Below, piece by piece: positions 34,131 through 41,443 of a stretch of DNA of 45,430 nucleotides. Position numbers and translations under genes: made by a program. Source of the stretch: an uncultured Clostridia bacterium (GTDB lineage Bacteria; Bacillota; Clostridia; Oscillospirales; Acutalibacteraceae); contig CANPBX010000016.1 of assembly GCA_947572385.1 (NCBI GenBank), forward strand, positions 1-45,430. The letters run 5' to 3'. The notes under the pieces were generated by a model. It saw nothing but the letters and a program-made list of their open reading frames with translations. It did no database searches and was not told the origin of the DNA. The first letter of the stretch is position 1. Every line of letters begins with the position of its first letter.

Positions 34131-35108
34131 TTGGGCCTTTTTGGATTTGGGAATTATGACAAGCCTGGACCGGGTGTAAGTAAGGACGAGCCTCCTAAGG
34201 CTGCGCCTATCCGCTTTTTTGAAATTTTTGCCCGGAAATTTTCAAAGCTTGTACAGCTTAACCTTATATTTATCCTTCCCACAATAGTGGCTTTCGTCTT
34301 AATGATAGCCATATATATGGCACCCACACACTATATGGTTATAATAGCCAACGTATTTGAGGTAGATGCCTGGGCTTCATTCGTGGTACCGCTGCCGCTG
34401 ATACTCCTCTCGCCATTTACGGCAGGCCTTGCCTTTGTGACGAGGAACTTTGCCAGGGAGGAGCACGCCTTTGTCTGGTCTGATTTCTGGGATGCCGTTA
34501 AGGGCAACTGGAAATACTTTTTGCTAAATGGTGCTATCTGTTATCTGGTATTCACTTTGCTGACCTTTGCGATTTTGTATTATTATGGCATGTCATCCTC
34601 CGGATGGATATACTACATTCCGTTGTGGCTGTGCATAATGGTGGCTGTGGTGTTTCTGTTCGCTCAGTATTATCTGCCAATAATGTTTGTGACCTTTGAT
34701 CTAAAATTCACCCACGCATACAAGAATGCTATGATTTTCACCGTAGCTGGCTTCGGCAGGAACCTCCTTGTTACCGTGATCTTATGCTTAATGCTGTTTG
34801 CTTTCCTGAACATCCCTTTGCTTAATATAACCTTGCTGGTGTATGTATTACTGCTCTTGTTCTTAGTTTTCTCCTTTGTATCATACCTGGTAAGCTTTGC
34901 CGTGTACCCTGTTATTGACCGCTATATGATACAGGCGGCCAAGCGCATGGAGAACAGTGAGGTGGACAAGCCCTCTACTACTGTTGAGGAGGAGTTTCCA
35001 GGCCTGTTCTCGCAGTCCTCAGAGGAGGATGAAGATGAGGATAAGTATGTCTATGTAAATGGACGGCTGATAAAGAAGTCTGAGATGAAAGACGGACATC
35101 AGGACTAA
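34131..35108 (+). CDS. YesL-like (DUF624) integral membrane protein
   Basis: A 325-residue membrane protein with about six spans between residues 40 and 250, and a conserved-looking loop (FVTRNFAREEHAFVWSDFWD) that matches my memory of the YesL/DUF624 family. The tail (about 270-325) is cytoplasmic and very acidic (SSEEDEDEDK). The start is TTG at 34131 with TTAGGAGC 8 nt upstream. It follows xerD by 32 nt, probably in the same transcript, and ends at a strong bidirectional terminator. The family role is unknown; some members sit in carbohydrate-uptake loci, but no transporter is near here. Confidence 0.75.
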   Translation: MGLFGFGNYDKPGPGVSKDEPPKAAPIRFFEIFARKFSKLVQLNLIFILPTIVAFVLMIAIYMAPTHYMVIIANVFEVDAWASFVVPLPLILLSPFTAGLAFVTRNFAREEHAFVWSDFWDAVKGNWKYFLLNGAICYLVFTLLTFAILYYYGMSSSGWIYYIPLWLCIMVAVVFLFAQYYLPIMFVTFDLKFTHAYKNAMIFTVAGFGRNLLVTVILCLMLFAFLNIPLLNITLLVYVLLLLFLVFSFVSYLVSFAVYPVIDRYMIQAAKRMENSEVDKPSTTVEEEFPGLFSQSSEEDEDEDKYVYVNGRLIKKSEMKDGHQD

Positions 35109-35133
35109 CTGCAAACAAAGGAACTTGCATAAT

Positions 35134-35180
35134 ATAATAAAAAGCCCGGAGAGGGGAGACCTCTCCGGGCTTTTTATTAT
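35134..35180. terminator. Bidirectional terminator between the YesL-like gene and the second Xer gene
   Basis: The arms 35134-35154 and 35160-35180 are exactly complementary over 21 bp, with the GC core GCCCGGAGAGG and A/T tracts at both outer ends. It ends 3 bases before the stop codon of the convergent recombinase gene. Confidence 0.92.
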
Positions 35181-35183
35181 ATA

Positions 35184-36200
35184 TCATGTTTCTTCATCCG
35201 GCACAGCTTTCTTTTGCTTTTTCTTTGGCGGATTCATATTTGCAAGAGGATTTGCGTTGACCGCAGCCTCCATCTGCTTATCGGATGTGTGGGTATATAT
35301 TTCTGTAGTGCCCAGGTTTTCATGGCCCAGAATATCTTGTAACACCCGGATGTCTACATCTCCGTACCGGTACATTAGCGTTGCGGCAGTATGCCTCAGT
35401 TTATGCACGGAATATCCCGGACCACCTAGGCCGATCTTCTCAAGATATTTTTTTACGATAAACTGCACTGTCTTGGGGCTGATACGCTGTTTGCGGCTGC
35501 TGAGGAACAGTGCATTTCGGTCTATCACGCCATCCTTTGGCCGAACAGCGAGATAGTCGTCAATAGCGTCCAGACAGGCCCGATTCAGATAGACTATACG
35601 CTCTTTATTTCCTTTACCAAGTATGCGCATAGTGTTATTATTACGCAGCACATCGCTTATATTTATGCTCACAAGTTCAGAAAGACGCATACCGCAATTG
35701 AGGAACAGTGTGAGCATGCAACGGTCGCGCTCCTGGTCCGGGCCGTCTACGGCGTTTATGAGTTCGATACTTTGTTCGAGAGAAAGAAAGTGCGGCAAAG
35801 CCTTCTTTGACTTTGGAGGCGTTAGATTTTCTGTAGGGTTTACTGTCAGCAGCTTCTCATGGATAGTCAGGTAGTTGAAGAAGGATTTTAATGACGATGA
35901 TTTCCGCTGGCGGGTAGAGCTCATATTGCTGCGTTCATCAGCTACATAATTCATAAACTCAAATATGTCGTTGGTAGTAACGCTTTTGATAAATTCCAAA
36001 TCGATATCCTGCACTGTGATTTCATTTAGTGGTGTGGATTTTGGGACAATGCTCTGGTAATGTTTTAAGAATCTGAAGAATGTCCTAAGGTCCATACAGT
36101 AGTTATCTACAGTCTTAGCAGATAAACCTTTTATATTCCGGAGGTACATGGCGTACTGCTGTACGATGGCGGACATCTCATTTTTTATTGAAAAGCTCAT
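35184..36200 (-). CDS. xerC: Tyrosine recombinase XerC-like
   Basis: A 338-residue tyrosine recombinase. Catalytic pattern: Arg in NCGMRLSELV, Lys in LGKGNKER, HKLRHTAATLM (His-x-x-Arg), GHENLGTTEIYTH with the Tyr nucleophile. The C-terminus has an unusual basic extension (PPKKKQKK). It fits the XerC-like recombinases of Oscillospiraceae and would be the partner of the XerD-like protein encoded 1.1 kb away on the opposite strand. GGGGAGG lies about 14 nt before the ATG, which is far. A perfect 28-bp inverted repeat lies just upstream of the start codon. The split of names xerC/xerD between the two genes is by length and context only. Confidence 0.85.
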   Translation of the reverse strand: MSFSIKNEMSAIVQQYAMYLRNIKGLSAKTVDNYCMDLRTFFRFLKHYQSIVPKSTPLNEITVQDIDLEFIKSVTTNDIFEFMNYVADERSNMSSTRQRKSSSLKSFFNYLTIHEKLLTVNPTENLTPPKSKKALPHFLSLEQSIELINAVDGPDQERDRCMLTLFLNCGMRLSELVSINISDVLRNNNTMRILGKGNKERIVYLNRACLDAIDDYLAVRPKDGVIDRNALFLSSRKQRISPKTVQFIVKKYLEKIGLGGPGYSVHKLRHTAATLMYRYGDVDIRVLQDILGHENLGTTEIYTHTSDKQMEAAVNANPLANMNPPKKKQKKAVPDEET

Positions 36201-36224
36201 ATATGGCTTTTTGACCTCCCCTCA

Positions 36225-36252
36225 ATTATACAAAATATTCATTTTGTATAAT
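36225..36252. repeat. 28-bp perfect inverted repeat next to the Xer gene
   Basis: ATTATACAAAAT (36225-36236), spacer ATTC, ATTTTGTATAAT (36241-36252). It starts 25 bp before the recombinase start codon. Its total length equals that of a dif site, and the right arm shares 8 of 11 positions with the common XerD arm TTATGTTAAAT. It also carries TATAAT at each outer end, so it could act as an operator overlapping a promoter, or as a weak terminator. Confidence 0.6.
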
Positions 36253-36263
36253 CGCCTATATTT

Positions 36264-36900
36264 TTATCCCTTGCCTTCCAGACCATAATCCAGCCGAACA
36301 AACCTCTTACTATTGGGCATATCATAGCTTTCTCTGTACACCTGTGTGTAGCGATACAATGCCATTTCATCAGTCAGCTTCGTCTCGTCCACATCTTGAT
36401 GCAGTTTTCCAATACCATGAAACGCTGACTGATATGGCGACTCTGACACAAAACTCTGTTTGCGGTCTGGATCTTGTATCACACACGAAACATACTGAGT
36501 CTGTGCCACTGCAGCCTTTTTACAAAATGTCTTGATGCCGACGTATTCGATCAGCAGGTTAGCTATAATCAAATCGGTCTGTGGTATCACGGACTCAGGC
36601 TTGGACAAATCTGTCTCAATCAGCCGCAGCGACTTGCCTATAGTCCAACAAAACCGCTTTGTACACACTTCTAAATAAGCCTGATTTATGTCGATGCCAT
36701 TAAACAAGCTTAAATCGCTCTAAACAGTGTTCTAATCCATTACCACCAGCAATGCCCAAAACTGCAATACTCTCGGCTTCCGGGGATGCCTTCACCTGCT
36801 CCCGCATGATATCGTTCAGCACCTGAAGCTGAGCCACAGCAGATAAACTCATATGAGATTCATATATTTCCAGAGGTATATCGATCCATGGATTTTTCAT
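36264..36900 (-). pseudogene. Frameshifted class I SAM-dependent methyltransferase
   Basis: Two frames together make one methyltransferase. The 5' part (ATG at 36900, AAGGAG 10 nt upstream) runs to the SAM-loop GIAGGNGLEHCLERFKLV and stops at once; the 3' part continues in another frame with NGIDINQAYLEVC, where the acidic SAM-ribose Asp is expected. Removing one T from the GTTTAATGG at about 36703-36711 joins them as KLVNGIDIN. The combined protein would be about 210 residues. It is either a recent loss of function, a sequencing or assembly error in a T-run, or less likely programmed frameshifting. The substrate is unknown. Confidence 0.75.
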
Positions 36901-36933
36901 GACCAATAAGCTCCTTTTTTATCGAACAAAATT

Positions 36934-37671
36934 TCAGCACAAAGCAACCAAGCCGCCAACATCCAACAATTCCCCATCCATCAGTTCAATAGCTTTTATA
37001 CCACGTATTTTCAAAAAGGTTCTGATATGCTCGCTGTCTCTGTGGCTGTCAAGTTTACCAGCAAACGCCATTACATCAGGTGCTAACTTACCACAACAGC
37101 CGCCGATAAATCCATAGGGATATCCGGGAAGCAGGATATCCCCTGAATGTATCCGCAGTACATTCATCCTGTTTTTTTCCAAACTTTTGGCTATCCCCTC
37201 ATCAGCTGTTATAGCTGAATTTTCATCAACTAGAGCTGTAGCACACGCTGCATAGCCCTGCTTCACATCTAGCCAAGCGGCCTTTATTTTCTCTGCGGCC
37301 TGTCTGATCGTTACATCCGCTGTCTTGAAATTTCCCAAAACATACCCATTCCAGGCAAGCGAATTACATAAAACATCACCCGGATATACATGAGCTGGTG
37401 ATCCGAACGTTTGGACAACAGGTATATCATATCTGGTTAGCGCATTATGTAAACAGCTATCTCTCAAAACAATAGCCTTGCCGCCGATAATACATACCTG
37501 CATATCGGGATGCCACTGTACGGGCCCAGGCAAACGATCGTCTGCTGTGGTTGTAACAGTTTTTATTCCCAGCTTACTTAGGCGCTCACTAAGTTCAGTA
37601 TACTCTCCCGATACAAGCATAAGCTTGGCCGATCTGTCAGGCAGGCGGCTTGACAGTATATTTTTGCTCAT
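36934..37671 (-). CDS. Conserved protein of unknown function, possibly pentein-fold (DUF6873-like)
   Basis: A 245-residue soluble protein. It has regularly spaced conserved-looking segments: SGEYTELSERLSKLGI, HPDMQVCIIGGKAIVLRD, VYPGDVLCNSLAWNGYVLGN, and HSGDILLPGYPYGFIGGCCG. The last holds a Cys pair in a Gly-rich turn. From memory this matches a DUF labelled as having a guanidino-group-modifying (pentein) fold, and family members occur next to radA; I cannot verify this. It overlaps the radA stop by 4 bp (ATGA), so translation is coupled. No catalytic role can be assigned with confidence. Confidence 0.65.
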   Translation of the reverse strand: MSKNILSSRLPDRSAKLMLVSGEYTELSERLSKLGIKTVTTTADDRLPGPVQWHPDMQVCIIGGKAIVLRDSCLHNALTRYDIPVVQTFGSPAHVYPGDVLCNSLAWNGYVLGNFKTADVTIRQAAEKIKAAWLDVKQGYAACATALVDENSAITADEGIAKSLEKNRMNVLRIHSGDILLPGYPYGFIGGCCGKLAPDVMAFAGKLDSHRDSEHIRTFLKIRGIKAIELMDGELLDVGGLVALC

Positions 37672-39041
37672 ATCGCCGCTTCAAACGCCTGACGAATGTT
37701 TTTCGCGCCAATCACTTCGATGCCGTCAAAGGTCTTCCCCGCCAGGTTTTTCAATCCATGATAAGGCAGGATACACCGGGTAAATCCAAGCCTGCCGGCC
37801 TCAGTAATGCGCAAATCACTATGGCTAATGCTTCGCAGCTCTCCGGCAAGCCCTATCTCGCCAAACACAACAGTATCCTCGCGAATTGGCACATCTTTTA
37901 GGCTGGAAATCAGGGCCATTGCCACAGCCATATCTACCGCGGGCTCGTCCAGCCGAAGTCCGCCGATAATATTCACATAAGTATCAAGATTGGAAAAATA
38001 GTATCCCGCGCGTTTCTCAAGTACAGCAAGTATCAGTGCCAGACGGTTATGGTCGAAGCCTGTGGACATGCGCCTGGGTGTGCCAAAGCCTGAGGTTGTA
38101 GCAAGACCCTGTATCTCTGCAAGCAGCGGACGGGTACCCTCCATAACAGCTGTGACACACGTGCCGGAGGAATCCTGCGGCCTGCCGGAGAGCATCACCA
38201 TGGAGGGATTCTCAACCTGCCGCAGGCCGTGGTCGCCCATGTCAAATACACCTATCTCGTTGGTGGAGCCATAACGGTTTTTTACCGCCCGAAGTATACG
38301 GTAAGTCATCTGGCGGTCACCCTCAAACAGCAGTACAGCATCTACAATATGTTCAAGGACCTTAGGTCCGGCTATCGCGCCGTCTTTATTAACGTGGCCC
38401 ACGATAATTACCGGTATATCAAGTGTCTTTGCACAGCGCATCATGGTGTTTGTGCACTCCCGCACCTGGGTAACACTGCCTGGTGATGAGGTCAGCTCCG
38501 TGTGGTTCATGGTCTGTATAGAATCCACCATCACCAAATCAGGCTTCTCATTGCGTATTTGCTCCACCACATACTGTACGTCGGTCTCAGTGAGCACCTT
38601 TAGGTTGGGACTATGCACACCCAATCTAGTAGCCCTAAGTTTTATCTGCCTTGCCGATTCCTCGCCGGAAACATACATTATCCGTAGCGCTCGCCCGAGA
38701 TACTCGCATATCTGCAGCAGTATTGTGGACTTGCCGATACCAGGGTCGCCGCCGATGAGCACCAGTGAACCTTTCACAATGCCTCCACCCAACACACGGT
38801 CCAGCTCGGAGAGCCCAGTCTTGTAGCGGTGTTCGTCAGTGGTGCTTATCTCATTAATAGGCGTGGGTTGAGAAACATTCCCAAGGCTTCTAACTGTGGC
38901 GGTGCGCTGCGGTGAGACCGGCTCCTTTGTCACCTCAAGCATTGTGTTCCATTCTCCGCAGTCTGGACACTTTCCGACCCACTTTGGGGATTCAAAGCCG
39001 CACTGTGTACACTGATATATTATTTTAGCTTTTCCAGCCAT
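37668..39041 (-). CDS. radA: DNA repair protein RadA
   Basis: A 457-residue RecA-like ATPase that helps branch migration in recombination and repair. Order: N-terminal C4 zinc finger (Cys11, Cys14, Cys25, Cys28), RecA-type ATPase with Walker A GGDPGIGKST (97-106), the RadA signature KNRYGSTNEIG, and a C-terminal Lon-protease-like domain (about 300-457) without the serine-lysine protease dyad. A promoter at 39071-39099 lies 30-58 nt upstream of the start codon and overlaps the 3' end of cwlD. The downstream gene overlaps by 4 bp. Confidence 0.96.
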   Translation of the reverse strand: MAGKAKIIYQCTQCGFESPKWVGKCPDCGEWNTMLEVTKEPVSPQRTATVRSLGNVSQPTPINEISTTDEHRYKTGLSELDRVLGGGIVKGSLVLIGGDPGIGKSTILLQICEYLGRALRIMYVSGEESARQIKLRATRLGVHSPNLKVLTETDVQYVVEQIRNEKPDLVMVDSIQTMNHTELTSSPGSVTQVRECTNTMMRCAKTLDIPVIIVGHVNKDGAIAGPKVLEHIVDAVLLFEGDRQMTYRILRAVKNRYGSTNEIGVFDMGDHGLRQVENPSMVMLSGRPQDSSGTCVTAVMEGTRPLLAEIQGLATTSGFGTPRRMSTGFDHNRLALILAVLEKRAGYYFSNLDTYVNIIGGLRLDEPAVDMAVAMALISSLKDVPIREDTVVFGEIGLAGELRSISHSDLRITEAGRLGFTRCILPYHGLKNLAGKTFDGIEVIGAKNIRQAFEAAI

Positions 39042-39070
39042 TTACATGCTCCTCAAATGTTGATGGCCCA

Positions 39071-39099
39071 ATTATACCACAAAACTCTTAGCTTGCCAA
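39071..39099 (-). promoter_or_regulatory. Promoter of the radA operon
   Basis: Minus strand: TTGGCA (39094-39099), 17-bp spacer, TATAAT (39071-39076) with extended -10 (TGGTATAAT). The -35 lies inside the last codons of cwlD. Confidence 0.72.
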
Positions 39100-39813
39100 G
39101 TCTGTCTCCTCTTTATTCTGGAGGTAATCTATCAGCCCATTATAAATAGCAGCTGCCATGTCTTTCTGGTAGCTCTCGGTACAGAGCCTTTCAGTTTCCT
39201 CTAAATTGGACAGAAATCCACATTCCACAAGCACCGCAGGGACGCGACAGTTCTTTAAAAGATATATACTGCCGTCAGCCTGTTTGTTTTCTCGCTTATT
39301 TTCCGGCTGCAGGCTGGTGACAATATTCTGCCGTATAGCTTCGGCCAAGTCAGCGCTCTCTGGATGGCCTCCAGAATAAAAGACCTGCGCGCCGCTGTAT
39401 TTACCATCAGAAAAGTGATTTTGGTGTATACTTATTAATATGCATTCTCCAGCGTCCTCTACAGTACGCAGTCTGGACTTTGTGTCAGACCTCTTGCGCT
39501 CAGAGATAGTTGCTAGGTTCTGGTCGCCAACCGAGACATCGCTGCTGCGTATCATAATAACGTCAAAATTAGCCTGTTTCAGGTCTTTTTCCAGTTCCAG
39601 CGCTATTGCCAGATTTATATCTTTTTCCAGAATCCCATTTATGGCTACCGCGCCGCCGTCCTCCCCGCCGTGGCCGGCATCAACGATAATCGTCCCTTTT
39701 TTCCTAAAAAAGTCAGCGTGAAAGGAGACGATTCCAAAGGCTTGCATGGTCTGCATGACAAAAAGTATGATAGACGCGGCAAAAAGTACGGTGAAACCAA
39801 ATTTCCTTTTCAT
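39088..39813 (-). CDS. cwlD: N-acetylmuramoyl-L-alanine amidase, CwlD-like
   Basis: A 241-residue amidase of the AmiC/CwlD (amidase_3) family. An N-terminal hydrophobic helix (about 7-27) exports or anchors it. Zinc and catalytic elements: VDAGHGGEDGG (first His and acidic residue), IHQNHF (later His), and VLVECGFLSN with the catalytic Glu. It cuts the amide between muramic acid and the peptide stem. The short single-domain form with a signal anchor fits CwlD, which with PdaA makes muramic-delta-lactam in the spore cortex; a vegetative amidase is possible. A promoter is predicted 15-44 nt upstream of the ATG. Confidence 0.85.
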   Translation of the reverse strand: MKRKFGFTVLFAASIILFVMQTMQAFGIVSFHADFFRKKGTIIVDAGHGGEDGGAVAINGILEKDINLAIALELEKDLKQANFDVIMIRSSDVSVGDQNLATISERKRSDTKSRLRTVEDAGECILISIHQNHFSDGKYSGAQVFYSGGHPESADLAEAIRQNIVTSLQPENKRENKQADGSIYLLKNCRVPAVLVECGFLSNLEETERLCTESYQKDMAAAIYNGLIDYLQNKEETDLAS

Positions 39814-39827
39814 GGGTTACTCCTTTT

Positions 39828-39857
39828 ATGATAAGCTACTTGACTATATGCCGTCAA
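39828..39857 (-). promoter_or_regulatory. Possible promoter of the amidase gene
   Basis: Minus strand: TTGACG (39852-39857), 18-bp spacer, TATCAT (39828-39833). The start would fall only a few bases before the ribosome site AAAGGAG. If the amidase is sporulation-specific this sigma-A-like match could be fortuitous. Confidence 0.4.
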
Positions 39858-39873
39858 GAAATTAAGTATTCTC

Positions 39874-39902
39874 TTTTCAAACCAGACAAACCATGATATA
39901 AT
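39874..39902 (+). promoter_or_regulatory. Promoter of the metF-metH operon
   Basis: TTTTCA (39874-39879), 17-bp spacer, TATAAT (39897-39902) with extended -10 (TGATATAAT). The leader is only about 25 nt, so there is no room for a SAM or cobalamin riboswitch. Confidence 0.65.
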
Positions 39903-39932
39903 ATAAGAAAAATCACAGAGGGAATGAATAAA

Positions 39933-40793
39933 ATGAAAATTAGCGAGTTATTAGATCATGACAAAATAAGTTTTTCTTGCGAAATATTCCCGCCAAAAAA
40001 GGATGGCGACTTCTCAGAGGTATTTAACGTAGTGGACCAAATAAGCGAGCTTGGCGCGGACTACATCAGTGTAACTTACGGTGCTGGAGGCAGTACGTCA
40101 AAAAAAACCGTGGAGGTTGCCTCTTATATCCAGAAAAAGTGCCAGACTACCGCGCTGGCTCATCTGACCTGTATAGACTCTACAAGTGAGCAGATTCGGG
40201 AGCAGTTGACTGATCTTAAGAAAAATGGAATTGAGAATATAATGGCTCTCCGTGGTGACAAGCCAATAGGCTTTACAGGACCAACACATTATAACTATGC
40301 TATTGAACTTATTCGTGATATCCATGACAGCGGAGATTTCTGTGTAGGTGCTGCTTGTTACCCTGAGGGTCATGTGGAGTGTGCCCATAAGCGCGAAGAT
40401 ATTGCACACCTAAAAGAAAAGGTAGACGCAGGAGTTGATTTCCTCACGACCCAGATGTTTTTTGACAATAACCTGTTCTATAAGTTTCTATATCAAACGT
40501 TGGCTGCAGGCATCACTGTGCCCATTGTTCCAGGTATTATGCCAATCATCAACGCAAGACAGGTGAAGCGTTCCATCGAGCTTTCCGGTTCAACAATGCC
40601 AACGCGCTTTCTGACGATTGCGGATAAGTTTTCAGATGACCCATTGTCTATGGAACAAGCTGGAATAGCCTATGCAACAGACCAAATTATTGACTTAATT
40701 GCAAACGGCGTCAAGTATATTCACCTATACACTATGAACCGCCCTCGTACAGCAGAAAAAATACTCAGTAACCTTAGCCATATAATTAGGTAA
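39933..40793 (+). CDS. metF: 5,10-methylenetetrahydrofolate reductase
   Basis: A 286-residue flavin-dependent reductase that makes 5-methyl-THF, the methyl donor for methionine synthase. The opening SFSCEIFPPKKDGDF, the ISVTYGAGGSTSKKT segment, MALRGDKPIG, and the AACYPEGHVECAHK motif are typical MetF features of the FAD-binding TIM barrel. The ATG at 39933 is preferred: GAGGG lies 10 nt upstream, whereas the ATG at 39924 is too close. It is first in the operon with the MetH activation protein and metH. Confidence 0.95.
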   Translation: MKISELLDHDKISFSCEIFPPKKDGDFSEVFNVVDQISELGADYISVTYGAGGSTSKKTVEVASYIQKKCQTTALAHLTCIDSTSEQIREQLTDLKKNGIENIMALRGDKPIGFTGPTHYNYAIELIRDIHDSGDFCVGAACYPEGHVECAHKREDIAHLKEKVDAGVDFLTTQMFFDNNLFYKFLYQTLAAGITVPIVPGIMPIINARQVKRSIELSGSTMPTRFLTIADKFSDDPLSMEQAGIAYATDQIIDLIANGVKYIHLYTMNRPRTAEKILSNLSHIIR

Positions 40794-40798
40794 CCAAA

Positions 40799-41443
40799 AT
40801 GTTGAACCGTACGGAGATTTTGCGATACATTGGAGCTTCTGCAGGCGACGATACCCTGAACTTAATGATAGAACGGGCCGAAAAAGAGGTGGTCGCCGCC
40901 TCCAGGCCCAGGCACATATATAAACATATTGATATAGTTGTAAATGGCGCGGAGGGCCGTGTAAACCTTGCTGGTATGGAAATAGAGAGCCGGGATTTGG
41001 CTGGACATCTGGATGGCTGTACCGAAGGCTTTCTCTTTGCCTGTACCCTTGGTGTGGGCGTTGACTCACTTGTAAAGAAGTATAGCTTTACAGATCTCCC
41101 GATGCTCCCTATTGCTCAAGCTGTGGCAGCGGCCTATGTAGAATACTATGCCGACACTGTCCAACAAGAGATTGAGAAGTATGCCAAACACCACAGCTTA
41201 TACCTTCGCCCACGATATAGTCCCGGATATGGAGATTTTCAGCTAAACTGTCAGCGGTTTCTTTTCGATGCTCTGCAGATTTCCAAAAGTATTGGGGTTT
41301 CACTGACCGACAGTTTTATGATGGTTCCATTTAAGTCTATCACGGCAGTTATTGGACTGTCGAAAGATTCAAAACAATGTCATATTAATAAATGTATGAC
41401 CTGTACAACGAAAAATTGTCCTTTTAGGAAAGGGAGCGAATAG
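40799..41443 (+). CDS. Stand-alone methionine synthase reactivation domain protein
   Basis: A 214-residue protein that resembles the SAM-binding activation domain of cobalamin-dependent methionine synthase. The segment RPRYSPGYGDFQLNCQ corresponds to the signature loop of that domain. The C-terminus has a Cys group (Cys194, 199, 202, 207) that could bind a metal or an Fe-S cluster and is not part of classical MetH. It starts 5 nt after metF and ends directly before metH. The metH product here lacks the activation domain, so this protein probably supplies it in trans, using SAM to remethylate oxidised cobalamin. Confidence 0.88.
   Translation: MLNRTEILRYIGASAGDDTLNLMIERAEKEVVAASRPRHIYKHIDIVVNGAEGRVNLAGMEIESRDLAGHLDGCTEGFLFACTLGVGVDSLVKKYSFTDLPMLPIAQAVAAAYVEYYADTVQQEIEKYAKHHSLYLRPRYSPGYGDFQLNCQRFLFDALQISKSIGVSLTDSFMMVPFKSITAVIGLSKDSKQCHINKCMTCTTKNCPFRKGSE

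Noticed and set aside
39903-39932. SAM or cobalamin riboswitch ahead of metF-metH
   Set aside because: The leader after the predicted start point is about 25 nt, too short for either riboswitch.
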